The translations under genes were made by a program, and so were the position numbers. Below the pieces are notes generated by a model, which saw nothing but the letters and a program-made list of their open reading frames with translations, searched no databases and was not told the DNA's origin. Below, piece by piece: positions 56,380-64,000 of a DNA stretch of 64,000 nucleotides; position 1 is the stretch's first letter; every line of letters begins with the position of its first letter. This DNA comes from Brucella grignonensis (GTDB taxonomy: Bacteria; Pseudomonadota; Alphaproteobacteria; Rhizobiales; Rhizobiaceae), in NCBI RefSeq assembly GCF_002252505.1, contig NZ_NNRL01000165.1, positions 164,035 to 228,034 of the forward strand. The letters run 5' to 3'.

Positions 56380-56466
56380 GCCGCCAGCCGCTGACGAAGG
56401 GCTGGCCTCGCTGGAAGGGCCGCTTTCGGCGTTTCTATACCCATGTTGCTTCAAGGAGGATATGGC
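56380..56466 (+). promoter_or_regulatory. ROSE-type RNA thermometer in the hsp20 leader
   Basis: Three hairpins are readable: GCCAGCC/GGCTGGC (56383-56406), GCCG/CGGC (56420-56430), and a last one (56441-56465) in which TTGCTTC faces GGAGGA. The last pairs U-A, U-G, C-G, U-A, U-G and C-G with one bulged G after UU, the ROSE hallmark, and hides the ribosome site at low temperature. Confidence 0.85.
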
Positions 56467-56467
56467 T

Positions 56468-56941
56468 ATGGCAACATCTTACGACTACGCACCTCTCTTC
56501 CGGTCCAGCGTCGGCTTCGACCGGGTCTTCAATCTTCTGGAAAACGCCCAGCGCGCGCGCTCGATCAGCGACTGGCCGCCCTATGACATCGTCAAGACCG
56601 GCAATGACAGCTACCGGATTTCCATTGCGGTGGCTGGCTTTTCCCAGGACGATCTCGACATCACCTTCCAGTCCAATCTGCTGACTGTCACCGGCAAGAA
56701 GCAGGAGACTCCAACGGATGGCTACCTGCATCGTGGCATTGCCGGGCGTCCGTTCGAGCACCGCTTCGAACTTGCCGACCATGTCCGCGTGAATGGGGCG
56801 GATCTGAACAACGGGCTCCTGTCGATCGAGCTGATCCGTGAGATCCCTGAGGCTTTGAAACCGCGGAAGATCACGATCCAGAGCACACCCGTTTTGACCT
56901 CGGTCGCTCCAGCGCAGATCGAGGAGCAAAAGGCGGCTTGA
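56468..56941 (+). CDS. Small heat-shock protein Hsp20 (IbpA-type)
   Basis: A 157-residue alpha-crystallin chaperone: MATSYDYAPLFRSSVGFDRV, the crystallin core from about 35 (DIVKTGNDSYRISIAVAGF) with LLTVTGKK, and the GLLSIEL motif near 120. The ribosome site GGAGGA (56455-56460) lies 7 bases before ATG 56468 but only one base before ATG 56462, so 56468 is chosen. It is controlled by the ROSE element in its leader. Confidence 0.93.
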   Translation: MATSYDYAPLFRSSVGFDRVFNLLENAQRARSISDWPPYDIVKTGNDSYRISIAVAGFSQDDLDITFQSNLLTVTGKKQETPTDGYLHRGIAGRPFEHRFELADHVRVNGADLNNGLLSIELIREIPEALKPRKITIQSTPVLTSVAPAQIEEQKAA

Positions 56942-57018
56942 TATCTACAATGATCCGCAAAATCAGGGTGCCACTGGTACGGCGCCCGTCAACATTCGGG
57001 GTTGGAAAGGAGAGAGCA

Positions 57019-57318
57019 ATGAAACCCGATATGTTCAGACAACCTGTCAGCATTCTCGTCGGTTTGGGCTTCCCTGCGGAAGTTCATAGCGTCATGGACG
57101 CCTACCGACACCTTGTCGAGTGGCCGACCTCGGTCAGAGACACCGCACACACCATTGCCCTGAAAGCATGCCAGGCGGCGCTTCGCGGCGAGATCGAAGC
57201 GGAGACCGCGCGCGGCCTGTTCGCAGCCTTCGCGGAAAAACATGAGATACTCGCCCCTGAGACGCCCGCGATCGCGGCTTCTCACATGCGGGGCGACCGC
57301 GGTCCCCACGTGCATTGA
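57019..57318 (+). CDS. DUF982 domain protein
   Basis: A 99-residue protein: LVGLGFPAEVHSVMDAYRHL, WPTSVRDTAHTIALKACQAA, and a C-terminal FAAFAEKHEILAPE. This is the DUF982 pattern, common and multicopy in Rhizobiales, of unknown function. GAGAG lies before ATG 57019. Coupled to the next small gene (10 bp apart). Confidence 0.8.
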   Translation: MKPDMFRQPVSILVGLGFPAEVHSVMDAYRHLVEWPTSVRDTAHTIALKACQAALRGEIEAETARGLFAAFAEKHEILAPETPAIAASHMRGDRGPHVH

Positions 57319-57328
57319 GGTGGTCTCA

Positions 57329-57598
57329 GTGAGAGACATCCGGTTGCAGCAGGTGGTCGACAGTGCAGTGACAATGGGGCCGACGGTTCTGATGCGAGGC
57401 ATGCAGCTTCGACGGCCGATCGATGTTGTGAAAGCGCCATCTCTGTCGATCGATGATAAACGGACCATCCTTGCCGCATGGGCTTCCGACTTCTATGCGG
57501 TCGACTCGGAGCCGGCGCTTCGGCAATTGCCCGGAACGCCAGAGCCTGTCCCGATCGACGAGGTCCAGTCAGCCCTTGTCGAACTTGATGGGCGCTGA
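57329..57598 (+). CDS. Conserved small protein, function unknown
   Basis: An 89-residue protein starting at GTG 57329 with GAGGTG six bases upstream. The core SIDDKRTILAAWASDFYAVD followed by SEPALRQLPG recurs, as I recall, in small proteins of alphaproteobacterial stress clusters, but no function is known to me. ATG starts further in would cut the protein. From 57599 to 57743 no gene is visible. Confidence 0.6.
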   Translation: MRDIRLQQVVDSAVTMGPTVLMRGMQLRRPIDVVKAPSLSIDDKRTILAAWASDFYAVDSEPALRQLPGTPEPVPIDEVQSALVELDGR

Positions 57599-57743
57599 GC
57601 CGAAGATGTTTCGCGTTGGCTCGTGACATTCTTCCTCGGTCGAAGGAAACGGGCCTCCCAGTTCAGGGATCCACTTGTCGGGTAATCACTAGGGTACTGA
57701 AATCTTACGTCGCTGCTTTGCGATGATCAAATAAAGCGGCAAG

Positions 57744-57769
57744 GGAACAATTTCGCACCCTTGCGCGTT
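57744..57769 (+). promoter_or_regulatory. EcfG-type general stress promoter
   Basis: GGAAC (57744-57748), 17 bp, CGTT (57766-57769): a full match to the alphaproteobacterial EcfG consensus GGAAC-N16/17-CGTT. It lies 40 bases before the response regulator start. Confidence 0.78.
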
Positions 57770-57809
57770 TGTATGTCAAATCGCGACACATTCGCGCGCA
57801 AAATGGGCG

Positions 57810-58217
57810 ATGGTGATTTCAGCAGACAATTTGAACCTCCCCCAAGCTTCGGAATCAAGACGGCGCGTGTTGATCGCCGAGGATGAAATCCTTATCCGGA
57901 TGGACATCGCAGACACGCTTCGTGAGCAAGGCTGGGAGGTCGTAGAAGCCGGAACGGCGGATGATGCCCTTGCCGTTCTGGCGCGCGATCAACAGCTCGA
58001 AATGGTGCTGACCGATGTTCATATGCCCGGTTCCCACACGGGCCTCGACCTGGCAAGGATGGTGAAACAGTCCTATCGGCACATCAAGGTTGCCGTCATG
58101 TCAGGACAGCATCGACCATCCGATGATGACCGAAATCTGTTTGACCTGTTTCTGCAAAAGCCTGTTCCGAACATCGTAAGCGCGTTATCTCCGCTGGCAG
58201 ACAACATCGATGACTGA
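57810..58217 (+). CDS. Single-domain response regulator
   Basis: A 135-residue receiver with no output domain: acidic pocket IAEDE, phosphoacceptor Asp in LTDVHMPGS (about 69), switch Ser (VMSGQH) and Lys (FLQKPV). All key residues are kept. It overlaps the next receiver gene by 8 bp. It is probably a partner of the HWE kinase at 58610 or the PhyR/EcfG network, given the promoter. Confidence 0.88.
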   Translation: MVISADNLNLPQASESRRRVLIAEDEILIRMDIADTLREQGWEVVEAGTADDALAVLARDQQLEMVLTDVHMPGSHTGLDLARMVKQSYRHIKVAVMSGQHRPSDDDRNLFDLFLQKPVPNIVSALSPLADNIDD

Positions 58218-58581
58218 GGCGATAGCATTCGAAACGATCCTTCTGGTCGATGCCGATCCTCTCCAGCGCTCGACGGTCGGCCAATATTTGAGGGACTGTG
58301 GATACAGGGTCATTGAAGCGACTGATGCCGCAGAGGCAATCACTGCCCTGTCCCATCAAGGTATCGAGATTTTGGTGACAGACATAGCTTTGCGGGATGA
58401 GTCCGGGTTTCAGCTTTCCGCTAAAGCCAGAGAAATTCGACCAGATCTCAAGGTGGTGGTGACACACTCGGCCGAGAGAACGGCCAAGATCGCGGGCGAC
58501 CTTTGCGAAGACGGTCCGCTGGATCATCCCTATCACCCCCAACAGCTTGTCGAGCGCATCAAGCGATTGCGACGATCCTGA
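58210..58581 (+). CDS. Single-domain receiver with altered Lys site
   Basis: A 123-residue receiver: VDADP pocket, Asp in VTDIALRDESG (about 58), switch Thr (VVTHSAE), but the position of the invariant Lys reads LDHPYHP (His). It may be phosphorylated poorly. It overlaps the preceding receiver and is convergent with the kinase gene 28 bp away. Confidence 0.8.
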   Translation: MTEAIAFETILLVDADPLQRSTVGQYLRDCGYRVIEATDAAEAITALSHQGIEILVTDIALRDESGFQLSAKAREIRPDLKVVVTHSAERTAKIAGDLCEDGPLDHPYHPQQLVERIKRLRRS

Positions 58582-58609
58582 CGGGGCAAGTGCCATAGCG
58601 TCAAATCTG

Positions 58610-60061
58610 CTAATGAATATGGTCTTGGTCGCTCCATTCCGTGTCGAGCGGTGCGGCGATCATGCAGTGGACGCCCAAAACATCATAGTTGAGATCGGCG
58701 TGACCCCGAAGATGACCAGATGACAGGGCTTCGATCAACCGGGATCCGAAGCCTTTGCGGCTCGGAGGCTGGACTTGTGGCCCCCCGGTTTCTTTCCACG
58801 ACAGAGTGAGTTGCGCCTCTGTGGCCGAGACGTCCCATAACACTGTCACCTTTCCGGAAGTCACTCCCAAGGCACCGTATTTTGCGGCATTCGTGGCAAG
58901 CTCGTGCAATATCAGCGTTAGGGCGACAACGGCCTTGGGCGAGACGTCGACATCGGGGCCGCTGATCTCGAACTGTTCGGGCCGATAGGGAGCCAGCGCC
59001 CCGGTAACCGCCGCGCGAAGGCTGGCGGCTTCCCATCTTCCTCTCGTCAGCAGGTCGTGCGCTCTGGCCAGGCTTTGCAAGCGGGCGTCAAAGGCTGTCC
59101 TTGCTGGTTCGATGTCCGGCACGCCGGCAAAAGTTTGACGAGCGATCGCGGCGACCGTCGCAAGGATATTCTTGACACGATGGTTCAGTTCGCCGATCAG
59201 AAGGTCCTGAACGCGCTCAGCTTCTTTTCGGGCTGTGATATCGCGGGCAATCTTTGAAGCCCCGACGATCCTGCCGTCTGCGTCATAGATGGGTGAAACA
59301 GTCAAAGAAACGTCCAGGAGCCGTCCGCTGCGATGCCGCCGGACGGTCTCGTGGGTTTCCACCCGCTCTCCCGCCTTGATGCGGGCGATGATGCGAGCCT
59401 CCTCGTCGATGCGGTCGTCTGGAACGAGGAGGGTAACAGACCTACCCACGATTTCCTCGGCGCAAAATCCATAGAGCTTTTCGGCGCCACTGTTCCAATC
59501 GGTAACCGTCATGGCGAGGTCGATTCCGAGAATTGCATCTTCCGACGAGGCGATGATTGACGCCAGGCGCTTGAGTTTTGCCTCGTAGCCAACCCGTTCC
59601 GTGGTTTCATTGACGATGCAGAGCACGGCGAGCATCTGACCGTGTTCGTCGGAAACGGGCGAATAGGAAATGTCGAAGTAGACTGTTTCCGGTCGCCCAT
59701 GCCGCTCGATATAAAACGGCCTGTCCTTGGCAACGATCGTCTCGCCACCTTCCCGAACTTTCAGCAAAAGCGGTTCCAGGTCGTCCCAAAGCTCGGCCCA
59801 GTTTTCCTTCGCCGGTCGCCCCAGCGCCGTGGGGTGCTTAGTCCCGATCGATGGGGCGTAGGCATCATTATAGATGGCAGTGAAATCATCACCGCAAAAC
59901 ATGACGATCTGGGCACCCGACGGAATGGCAATGTCAACCGCACACTTCAATTGGGGCGGCCACGACGACATGGGTCCGAGACTGGTGCTTGCCCAGTCGT
60001 GGTTGCGAATAATGTCAGCCATCGAGCCGTGATCGGGGGTGGCCGGACCGTGATTGTGCAT
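58610..60061 (-). CDS. PAS-PAS HWE-family sensor histidine kinase
   Basis: A 483-residue soluble kinase without membrane helices. Two PAS domains (about 30-155 and 165-285, the latter with the GSAEKLYGF-type end and PAC region), then the HWE dimerisation box ELNHRVKNILATVAAIARQT with the phosphorylated His. The ATPase part has HELATNAAKYGALG and the WKETGGP motif that names the class. Its partners are probably the receivers at 57810 and 58210. Confidence 0.92.
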   Translation of the reverse strand: MHNHGPATPDHGSMADIIRNHDWASTSLGPMSSWPPQLKCAVDIAIPSGAQIVMFCGDDFTAIYNDAYAPSIGTKHPTALGRPAKENWAELWDDLEPLLLKVREGGETIVAKDRPFYIERHGRPETVYFDISYSPVSDEHGQMLAVLCIVNETTERVGYEAKLKRLASIIASSEDAILGIDLAMTVTDWNSGAEKLYGFCAEEIVGRSVTLLVPDDRIDEEARIIARIKAGERVETHETVRRHRSGRLLDVSLTVSPIYDADGRIVGASKIARDITARKEAERVQDLLIGELNHRVKNILATVAAIARQTFAGVPDIEPARTAFDARLQSLARAHDLLTRGRWEAASLRAAVTGALAPYRPEQFEISGPDVDVSPKAVVALTLILHELATNAAKYGALGVTSGKVTVLWDVSATEAQLTLSWKETGGPQVQPPSRKGFGSRLIEALSSGHLRGHADLNYDVLGVHCMIAAPLDTEWSDQDHIH

Positions 60062-60508
60062 TGAAAGCCCTCTCGCCCGCTATTTATTTGAAAGCTTCCG
60101 ATCAGCAAGTCAACGCATTTCACGACAATTTTTTTGGCAGTTTCGAGCGTAAATCCCATTTGCTACATGGTGTTAGCTCAACAGACCGTCCGGGTGACGG
60201 ATCGGGGATTGGATTACGCTCAGGCCATGGGTTGGATGGAGAACACTCGGCTCGCGGACCACATCCCTCAACACTCCTGGTCCGAAAACAATGGCACTGG
60301 CACGCGCAATATTCTCGTCAGACAGAAAACAGGCCGCCGAGGTTATTTGCGGGCGCTACAGCGCTTTAGACCCGATCGTATGTGAACGATGTCATGAGGC
60401 TTGTGACGAAATTGCTCGCCTTCTCTTTGACGAAAACCTCGTTCCACTCGTCGGTTCCCCGCAACATCAGCCCGGTGTAGATACTGTCGACGGCAGCCTA
60501 GCCGGGAC

Positions 60509-60829
60509 GCCGGCACAACGATCGCGCTGTACCTGCATGAGCTGATCACGAACGCCATATAGTATGGCGCGCTTTCGCACCCGGATGGGCACGTTGAACT
60601 TCTGTGGTCTTTTGCCACAAACTGCAATTCCGAGTTCTCTCTGAGCTGGACGGAAGTCGGGGGACCGTCTGTCCAAGAACCGACGCGGCAGGGTTATGGT
60701 ACGCGATATGTGCGCTCCGCCCTGGGATCACTATTCGGCACGGTTCCGGAAATTATCTTCGCGCCAGGTGGCTTTCGTTTGTCGGTGAGCGGGTCGCTGA
60801 CTTGCGTTATAGCACGACAACAGTTTGCG
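60509..60829 (+). pseudogene. Decayed HWE histidine kinase (ATPase part)
   Basis: In one frame, TIALYLHELITNAI is followed by a TAG stop (60560-60562) and then YGALSHPDGHVELLWSFA and WTEVGGPSVQEPTRQGYGTR. In kinases the block reads HELxTNAxKYGALS, so the stop replaces the Lys codon (AAG to TAG). The upstream part (60062-60508) has no clear start or H box. Downstream the frame runs on to 60979. It is likely a dead kinase; its presumed regulator at 60983 is intact. Confidence 0.7.
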
Positions 60830-60982
60830 AGATCCGTCAATCATGGATTGAAATCGCCCTTACGTAACACCTTGAGAGATAAAACAGTTCTCTTTGGATC
60901 GATCTGTCTTTCTGCGCGTTCATCAGGTTCACATATTAAAAAAAGACACATGCGCGAGCGTCAATTGCAGAGAGTGTGAAGG

Positions 60983-61354
60983 ATGACGCAAAAGGGGACC
61001 ACGGTGATTGTTGTCGAGGACGAGTCCCTCGTCCGACTGGATATAGTTATGTCGCTCGAGGACGAGGGGTTCATTGTAATCGAGGCCTCAAATGCCGACG
61101 AGGCCATCGCCCATCTCAACGCCCATCCGGAGATCCGATTGATGTTCACCGATATCGACATGCCGGGCAGCATGGACGGCCTGAAGCTGGCTGCTGCTGT
61201 TCGCGACAGGTGGCCTCCGGTCAAGATCATCGTGGCTTCTGGCCACCGTCAATTGAGCGACAGGCTTTTACCGGTTGAGGGAAAATTTTTCAGCAAACCG
61301 TACGATCACGGCCGCGTCATCGCGACCATGAGGGAAATGCTAGCCGCAGCCTAA
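60983..61354 (+). CDS. Single-domain response regulator
   Basis: A 123-residue receiver: VVEDES pocket, phosphoacceptor Asp in FTDIDMPGSMDG (about 59), switch Ser (VASGHR), and Lys in FFSKPYD. All signalling residues are present. It directly follows the decayed HWE kinase, so it may be an orphan or serve the intact kinase at 58610. From 61355 to 61555 no gene is visible. Confidence 0.88.
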   Translation: MTQKGTTVIVVEDESLVRLDIVMSLEDEGFIVIEASNADEAIAHLNAHPEIRLMFTDIDMPGSMDGLKLAAAVRDRWPPVKIIVASGHRQLSDRLLPVEGKFFSKPYDHGRVIATMREMLAAA

Positions 61355-61555
61355 GCCTCACTTCAGGAGAGTCTGGCCTTCCCGAGGCTTTTACAGATGA
61401 ATGCCTGAAACTGCCCGCCGGATCCTTGTTTCTATGAATAGATGAATGAAATTGACTGGCCGTCTGTTCGAAACCTTTCAAGGCGACGAGGAGCCAGATG
61501 TTGGCGCCCGCCTCTCTATCAGGTGCGGACGGATGGTACGGAGGGGCGGGCGAGC

Positions 61556-62470
61556 CTACGCCTGCTCGGCATATCGGTCGATATTTGTGTCGAGAAGTTC
61601 CCGCAACTGGTCGCGTCCGGGATCACGAACAGCTTTTGCCCAGGCCGCGGCAAGAGGCAGTTTCCGCAGTGAAATGCCGCCAACCGTCATGAGGGGAACG
61701 AAAGTCACCCCGGATACCGCGAGTTTCGCGGTCCAGCGGGGGACGATGGCAGATCCGATTCCTGCCGCAACGAGGTTGATAATCGTTTGTTTCTCGTCAG
61801 CAATCTGGGCGATGCGCGGGTGTAGTCCGGCGTCCTCGAAGAGTTTCATGGTCAGGTCATAGCTGTGGGGGCGAGAGCGACGCTCTGGCACGATGAGGGG
61901 CTCGTCGCGCAGTTCATCGACGGAGATCCGCTCGCGGTTCGCGAGCGGATGCGTGACAGGCAGCGCAATGACGGGTGTTTCCTGCGTGAGGGTGCGAACG
62001 ACCAGGTTCCGGTTCAGTCCGTCTCGAGGTCGAATAAAGACGATATCCAGACGCCCGGCAATCAGTTTTGGAATGAGACGTATCGACTTGTCTTCGACAA
62101 GTTGCGTGATGATCCCGGGGAATCGCTCCCGAAAATCATGCAGCAGCGGCGGTATAAGACCTGCTGCAGCGCTGTCTATCGCACCTATGCGGAGCACGGA
62201 CGCCTGCTGAGTTTTCCTTGATCGAAACTCTTCCGCAAGTGTCTGGAGACGATGAAGAAGGGGCCTCACCTCCTCTAGCAGGGCGAATCCATCTTCGGTC
62301 AAGGCGACACTTCGAGTTGTCCGGGACATGAGGCGAGTGCCGAGGGACTCCTCCAACAGTCTTAAATGCCGTCCCAGCGATGCCGGTAGCATTCCCATTT
62401 TCTGTGCAGCCCTACCGAAATGCAGTTCTTCGGCCGCAGCGACGAAGCATTTTAGTTGTTCCAGTTCCAT
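61556..62470 (-). CDS. LysR-family transcriptional regulator
   Basis: A 304-residue LysR-type regulator: N-terminal winged helix [20 protein letters not shown] and a periplasmic-binding-protein-like effector domain ([18 protein letters not shown]). It is divergent from an MFS carrier gene and shares its control region, which holds an 18-bp palindrome. It probably controls the carrier and the dehydrogenase gene in response to a dicarboxylate such as tartrate or malate. Confidence 0.92.
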   Translation of the reverse strand: MELEQLKCFVAAAEELHFGRAAQKMGMLPASLGRHLRLLEESLGTRLMSRTTRSVALTEDGFALLEEVRPLLHRLQTLAEEFRSRKTQQASVLRIGAIDSAAAGLIPPLLHDFRERFPGIITQLVEDKSIRLIPKLIAGRLDIVFIRPRDGLNRNLVVRTLTQETPVIALPVTHPLANRERISVDELRDEPLIVPERRSRPHSYDLTMKLFEDAGLHPRIAQIADEKQTIINLVAAGIGSAIVPRWTAKLAVSGVTFVPLMTVGGISLRKLPLAAAWAKAVRDPGRDQLRELLDTNIDRYAEQA

Positions 62471-62487
62471 GACATGCCTTTATATCA

Positions 62488-62505
62488 TTTAATTATATAA
62501 TTAAA
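62488..62505. promoter_or_regulatory. 18-bp palindrome between lysR and the MFS gene
   Basis: TTTAATTATATAATTAAA is a perfect palindrome, 18 bases from the lysR start and 89 from the carrier start. It is AT-only in a GC-rich region. A LysR operator and/or -10 region is likely. Confidence 0.6.
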
Positions 62506-62593
62506 GCATTGTCGCTTGGGAGGAAAGTACGAATTAACGTCTTTCCCGAAGGCGCAGGAGGTGCGCCCAACGGATCATTGGGAGGAGTTCGCT

Positions 62594-63895
62594 ATGAACA
62601 GCGACCTGGAGACGCGCGTTCTGCGCAAAATTACTCTGCGCATTGTGCCATTTATCATGCTGCTTTATTTTGTAGCGTTCCTGGACCGGGTGAATATCGG
62701 TTTCGCCGCACTGACCATGAACGAGGACCTTGGATTTTCCTCGACCGTCTTCGGTATCGGTGCGGGCATCTTCTTCGTCGGCTACTTCCTGTTCGAAGTT
62801 CCGTCCAACCTCATTCTCAACAAAGTCGGTGCGCGCATCTGGATTGCCCGCGTCATGATCACCTGGGGGATCGTGTCCGGCCTCATGGCGTTTGTGCAGG
62901 GAACAACCAGTTTCTATGCGTTACGCTTCCTGCTCGGCGTCGCCGAGGCAGGCTTTTTCCCCGGGATTATCCTTTACCTGAGCTTCTGGTTCCCGGCTCG
63001 CCGACGTGCGGCAGTGACAGCGATTTTCATGGCGGCGGCCCCGCTGTCGACCGTGCTCGGTTCGCCGATCTCCGGAGCGCTCATGGAAATGCACGGTTTC
63101 CTCGGTCTCGCCGGCTGGCAGTGGATGTTCCTGATTGAAGCAGCTCCCGCAGTCATCCTCGGCGTCGTCGTCCTCTTTTACCTGACCGACCGTCCGGAAA
63201 AAGCCAAGTGGCTCTCGGAAGACGAGCGCAACTGGCTTGTGAAGACGATGAACGCAGAGCAGGCCGCAAAGGGTAAGGCCAGCCACAGCATTCTTGCAGG
63301 GCTCGCCGACATCCGGGTCATCGCGCTCGCCCTTGTCTATTTCGGCACGTCCGCCGGCCTTTACACCCTCGGCATCTGGGCGCCGCAGATCATCAAGGAG
63401 TTCGGCCTGTCATCCCTTCAGGTCGGCTTCATCAACGCAGTACCGGGCATTTTCGCAGTTGTTGCAATGGTTCTCTGGGCACGTCATTCCGACAAGACCG
63501 GTGAACGGACCTGGCATGTGGTTGGCGCTTGTCTGCTTGCCGCCGTCGGGCTTGCCTTTGCCACGGGTGCGACAAGCGTCTTCACCGTCCTTATTGCGCT
63601 GACGCTGGTTAACATCGGCATCAGCTGCTCGAAGCCGCCGCTTTGGAGCATGCCCACGCTCTTCCTGTCAGGACCAGCGGCCGCAGCCGGTATCGCTACC
63701 ATCAACTCAATCGGTAACCTGGGCGGCTTCGTTGGTCCTTCGATGATCGGCTGGATCAAAGACACTACGGGCAGCTTTGCGGGCGGGCTCTACTTCGTCG
63801 CCGGTCTGCTGGTCGTATCCGCTATCGTGACGCTCGTGTTGTCGCGTACCGCACCGGAAAACGGGGGCAAAGTCGCCCCAGTCCAACATCGTTAA
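62594..63895 (+). CDS. MFS carrier, anion:cation symporter family (tartrate-type)
   Basis: A 433-residue carrier with 12 predicted helices. FVAFLDRVNIGFAALTMNED in helix 1 and the loop GVAEAGFFPGIILYLSFWFP are marks of the ACS subfamily. ATG 62594 has GGAGG upstream. The following gene looks like a tartrate or malate dehydrogenase, so the likely substrate is tartrate or a similar dicarboxylate. Confidence 0.88.
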   Translation: MNSDLETRVLRKITLRIVPFIMLLYFVAFLDRVNIGFAALTMNEDLGFSSTVFGIGAGIFFVGYFLFEVPSNLILNKVGARIWIARVMITWGIVSGLMAFVQGTTSFYALRFLLGVAEAGFFPGIILYLSFWFPARRRAAVTAIFMAAAPLSTVLGSPISGALMEMHGFLGLAGWQWMFLIEAAPAVILGVVVLFYLTDRPEKAKWLSEDERNWLVKTMNAEQAAKGKASHSILAGLADIRVIALALVYFGTSAGLYTLGIWAPQIIKEFGLSSLQVGFINAVPGIFAVVAMVLWARHSDKTGERTWHVVGACLLAAVGLAFATGATSVFTVLIALTLVNIGISCSKPPLWSMPTLFLSGPAAAAGIATINSIGNLGGFVGPSMIGWIKDTTGSFAGGLYFVAGLLVVSAIVTLVLSRTAPENGGKVAPVQHR

Positions 63896-63916
63896 ATCTC
63901 AAAGTGGAGAAAAGAC

Positions 63917-64000
63917 ATGCGAGAATACAAGATTGCGGCGATCCCTGCGGATGGGATTGGTCCTGAGGTTATAGCTGCGGGTCTTCAGGTTCTGGAGGCG
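63917..64000 (+). CDS. Tartrate/D-malate dehydrogenase-type protein, start only (cut by window edge)
   Basis: Twenty-eight codons are in the window: MREYKIAAIPADGIGPEVIA and further. The motif IPxDGIGPEV is the N-terminal signature of the isopropylmalate/isocitrate/tartrate dehydrogenase family. A GTGGAGAAA ribosome site precedes it, 21 bp after the carrier gene. Family is sure; substrate is inferred from the carrier. Confidence 0.75.
   Translation, partial: MREYKIAAIPADGIGPEVIAAGLQVLEA

Noticed and set aside
60134..60385. Plus-strand frame of 83 codons between the two kinases
   Set aside because: No ribosome site or recognisable domain; overlaps another frame of similar length. It may be debris of the same decayed locus.
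60896..60920. Possible EcfG promoter GGATC-N16-CGTT before the receiver at 60983
   Set aside because: One of the critical -35 bases differs from GGAAC and it lies inside the decayed kinase frame; too weak to call.

Overview
The window looks like an accessory replicon or genomic island of an alphaproteobacterium of the Rhizobiales, most likely Rhizobiaceae. Pointers to this are the arsenite-oxidation island in the order aioX-S-R-B-A-cytochrome c-moeA, a usg gene, HWE-family histidine kinases with stand-alone receivers, a CIRCE element before groESL, a ROSE-type RNA thermometer before an hsp20 gene and an EcfG-type promoter. No replication gene, rRNA, tRNA or CRISPR array was seen. The placement is inferred from gene content, not from a database search.

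Bases 1-4369 hold one end of a Tn3-family mercury transposon: the start of tnpA (cut by the window edge), a res region, tnpR, merTPFA with divergent merR, and a 38-bp terminal inverted repeat that contains the merR stop codon. Just outside the repeat is the 3' end of an scpB-like gene. Bases 4647-11182 hold a divalent-metal (Pb/Zn/Cd type) regulon. It has four promoters with the MerR-family architecture (TTGACC, 19-bp spacer with a CTGYAG/CTACAG dyad). They drive an L,D-transpeptidase lipoprotein, lspA plus a cation diffusion facilitator, a P1B ATPase and a small HMA protein. One ZntR/PbrR-like regulator is encoded here, and merT has a fifth promoter of the same design.

Bases 11468-24590 are a mosaic: nadE, a 5'-truncated cusA joined to a 5'-truncated MBL-fold gene, and then a co-oriented run of genes. 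That run comprises an AMP/thymidine phosphorylase, a cytochrome b561-like protein, two Cys-containing small proteins, a YVTN propeller, a Tat-exported multicopper oxidase and two cytochromes c. Facing it are cusF, a cupredoxin and a second multicopper oxidase that has lost its signal peptide. A ParD/ParE-type toxin-antitoxin pair sits at this breakpoint.

Bases 25390-51479 are the arsenic island. Arsenite is sensed by AioX-AioS-AioR, which should act on the sigma-54 promoter before aioB; AioBA passes electrons to a cytochrome c, and MoeA supplies molybdenum cofactor. The arsenate formed resembles phosphate, and the island carries two phosphate-type ABC systems (pstSCAB-phoU and phnDCEE) with PHO boxes and, by my reading, ArsR-type 6-4-6 operators. 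It also carries two PhoB-like regulators, one degenerate. Detoxification genes are an ArsR-ArsC fusion, arsR, two further arsC of different families, acr3, arsO, and a divergent arsR-arsH-arsK unit.

Bases 51732-64000 hold a pRiA4b-type protein, an OsmC protein, groESL, stress-related small genes, hsp20, a receiver/HWE-kinase cluster with one decayed kinase, and a LysR-regulated MFS transporter followed by the start of a tartrate/malate dehydrogenase-type gene.
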